A DNA stretch of 5,614 nt from Thermoanaerobaculales bacterium (GTDB taxonomy: Bacteria > Acidobacteriota > Thermoanaerobaculia > Thermoanaerobaculales > Sulfomarinibacteraceae). Below the pieces are notes generated by a model, which saw only the letters and a program-made list of their open reading frames with translations, ran no database searches and was not told the DNA's origin. Positions 5,039 through 5,614 of the stretch are shown here, in pieces. The first letter of the stretch is position 1; the number at the start of each line of letters is the position of its first letter. Both the position numbers and the translations under genes were made by a program. The stretch is from positions 1 through 5,614 of the forward strand of contig JALOKS010000188.1 in the NCBI GenBank assembly GCA_025456385.1, given 5' to 3'.

Positions 5039-5158
5039 GTGGGGGAAATCTCGACCTTGCGCCGGGGTTGCTTCCGATGACGGAACGCGAGCACCGTCCG
5101 CAGCGTTGAGCTGGCGAGCGTTTCTCGAGACACGGCGAGGCTGATGACTTCATCGAAA

Positions 5159-5177
5159 ACGCCGGAATCACCGGCGT
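5159..5177. terminator. 7-bp hairpin, possible terminator for the right-hand gene
   Basis: ACGCCGG (5159-5165) and CCGGCGT (5171-5177) form a perfect stem with loop AATCA. For the four-helix-bundle gene on the - strand it lies about 165 nt past the stop and is followed by TTTTCG, a short T-run, which is the expected arrangement of a weak intrinsic terminator on that strand. Role inferred. Confidence 0.35.
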
Positions 5178-5341
5178 GAGGCGATGTGGGATTGCGGATC
5201 TTCGGACGGACGAGAATCTCAGGTCGGGTGTCTGGGACCGTGGCCGACGGCAGGGTCAGCGGGCAGCGGCCGGGCCCGCGGCAGCGACGGTTGGCAGCGG
5301 ACAGCGTCAGTGCCCGGCCGGGCTCGGGAGTGCTGCCCCGA

Positions 5342-5614
5342 TCAGGCCTTCGGATTGAGCAGGCGCCAGGTCATCGCTCGGACCTGGTCGAAGGCCGCGA
5401 GCGCGGCGGCGGCGCGGGTGCCGTCAACGGCTCCGGCGTGGGCCAGCAGGCGCAGGTGGCTGTCGACCTCCTTGGCGGAGGAGTAGGCGATCCGCCACAG
5501 GTTGTGGCGGTCGCGGCCGCAGCGGCCGGCGCCTTCCGCGAGGATGGCGGGCACCGACGCAGCCGCGCGGATCGCCTGCTCGGCGATCGACTTGAGAGGC
5601 GTCGGCACCCTCAT
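5342..5614 (-). CDS. Four-helix-bundle protein (23S rRNA-intervening-sequence family), probably 5'-partial
   Basis: Ninety residues are visible from an ATG on the last three bases of the window to a TGA at 5342-5344. The motif RAAASVPAILAEGAGR (residues 16-31), followed by an Arg/Asp-rich turn, an ALGSA-like LWRIAYSSAKEVDSHLRLL helix (39-57) and a closing helix DQVRAMTWRLL (76-86), is the signature of the S23/IVS four-helix-bundle family. Members are small, oligomeric and mostly of unknown function; some occur inside 23S rRNA intervening sequences, and the related Avd protein serves diversity-generating retroelements. Family members are usually about 115-125 residues, with a first helix ahead of the RAA..P motif. 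Here only ~15 residues precede it, so either the true start lies beyond the window or helix 1 is missing. No reverse transcriptase or rRNA is visible. The gene converges with yidD. Confidence 0.75.
   Translation of the reverse strand: MRVPTPLKSIAEQAIRAAASVPAILAEGAGRCGRDRHNLWRIAYSSAKEVDSHLRLLAHAGAVDGTRAAAALAAFDQVRAMTWRLLNPKA

Larger units (their letters stand above)
4931..5341. other. 411-bp non-coding spacer between convergent genes, rich in inverted repeats
   Basis: No convincing gene was found on either strand; the open frames here have low-complexity Arg/Ala/Gly translations and no family motifs. No tRNA-like T-arm or anticodon pattern was seen. The left half holds several hairpins: AGGAG...CTCCT (4932-4947), a 22-bp palindrome (4970-4991), a 13-bp-stem structure (4997-5038), GATGA-CT-TCATC (5143-5154) and ACGCCGG-AATCA-CCGGCGT (5159-5177). 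The right half (5180-5341) is G/C-rich, with several GGCAGCG copies and the 12-bp palindrome GCCCGGCCGGGC (5312-5323). Confidence 0.6.

Noticed and set aside
5342..5614. Avd accessory protein of a diversity-generating retroelement.
   Set aside because: No reverse transcriptase, template repeat or variable repeat is visible in the window; only the broad family is shared.

Overview
The window is about 5.6 kb of very GC-rich DNA with strong G/C third positions in every real gene. It is almost certainly bacterial: it carries yidD, a bacteria-specific membrane-insertion factor, a periplasmic-type ABC solute-binding protein and a four-helix-bundle protein of the 23S rRNA-intervening-sequence family. 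The mix of high GC, archaeal-type GatDE and AT-rich 7-bp arrays between genes recalls uncultured Acidobacteriota or Planctomycetes-like lineages. That placement is an impression from memory, not something the sequence proves.

Layout from left to right. 3-485 (+) is the 3' end of an extracellular solute-binding protein, family 5. 486-664 is a spacer between convergent genes, with a small hairpin and one heptad-repeat block. 665-2062 (-) is gatD and 2059-4044 (-) is gatE; the two share a 4-nt overlap (GTGA) and form one translationally coupled unit. 4045-4244 is a structured spacer with three heptad blocks, a G/C-rich hairpin and a candidate extended -10 promoter for gatE. 4245-4634 (-) is ridA. 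A 62-bp divergent spacer separates it from yidD at 4697-4930 (+). 4931-5341 is a 411-bp non-coding stretch between convergent genes, rich in perfect inverted repeats. 5342-5614 (-) is a four-helix-bundle protein gene that runs to the window edge.

The core is gatE-gatD, the two subunits of the Glu-tRNA(Gln) amidotransferase normally regarded as the archaeal signature enzyme. GatD is an asparaginase-like ammonia generator and GatE is the tRNA-dependent kinase/transferase. All the motifs I could check are intact, so this looks like a working enzyme in a bacterial genome. ridA (imine deaminase) lies upstream on the same strand, but 200 bp of repeats, a hairpin and a possible promoter separate it from gatE, so co-transcription is uncertain.

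The most unusual non-coding feature is the heptad family. Four blocks at two loci fit one 7-nt consensus, AWYTCRR, and lie only between genes. They are the most AT-rich DNA in the window.
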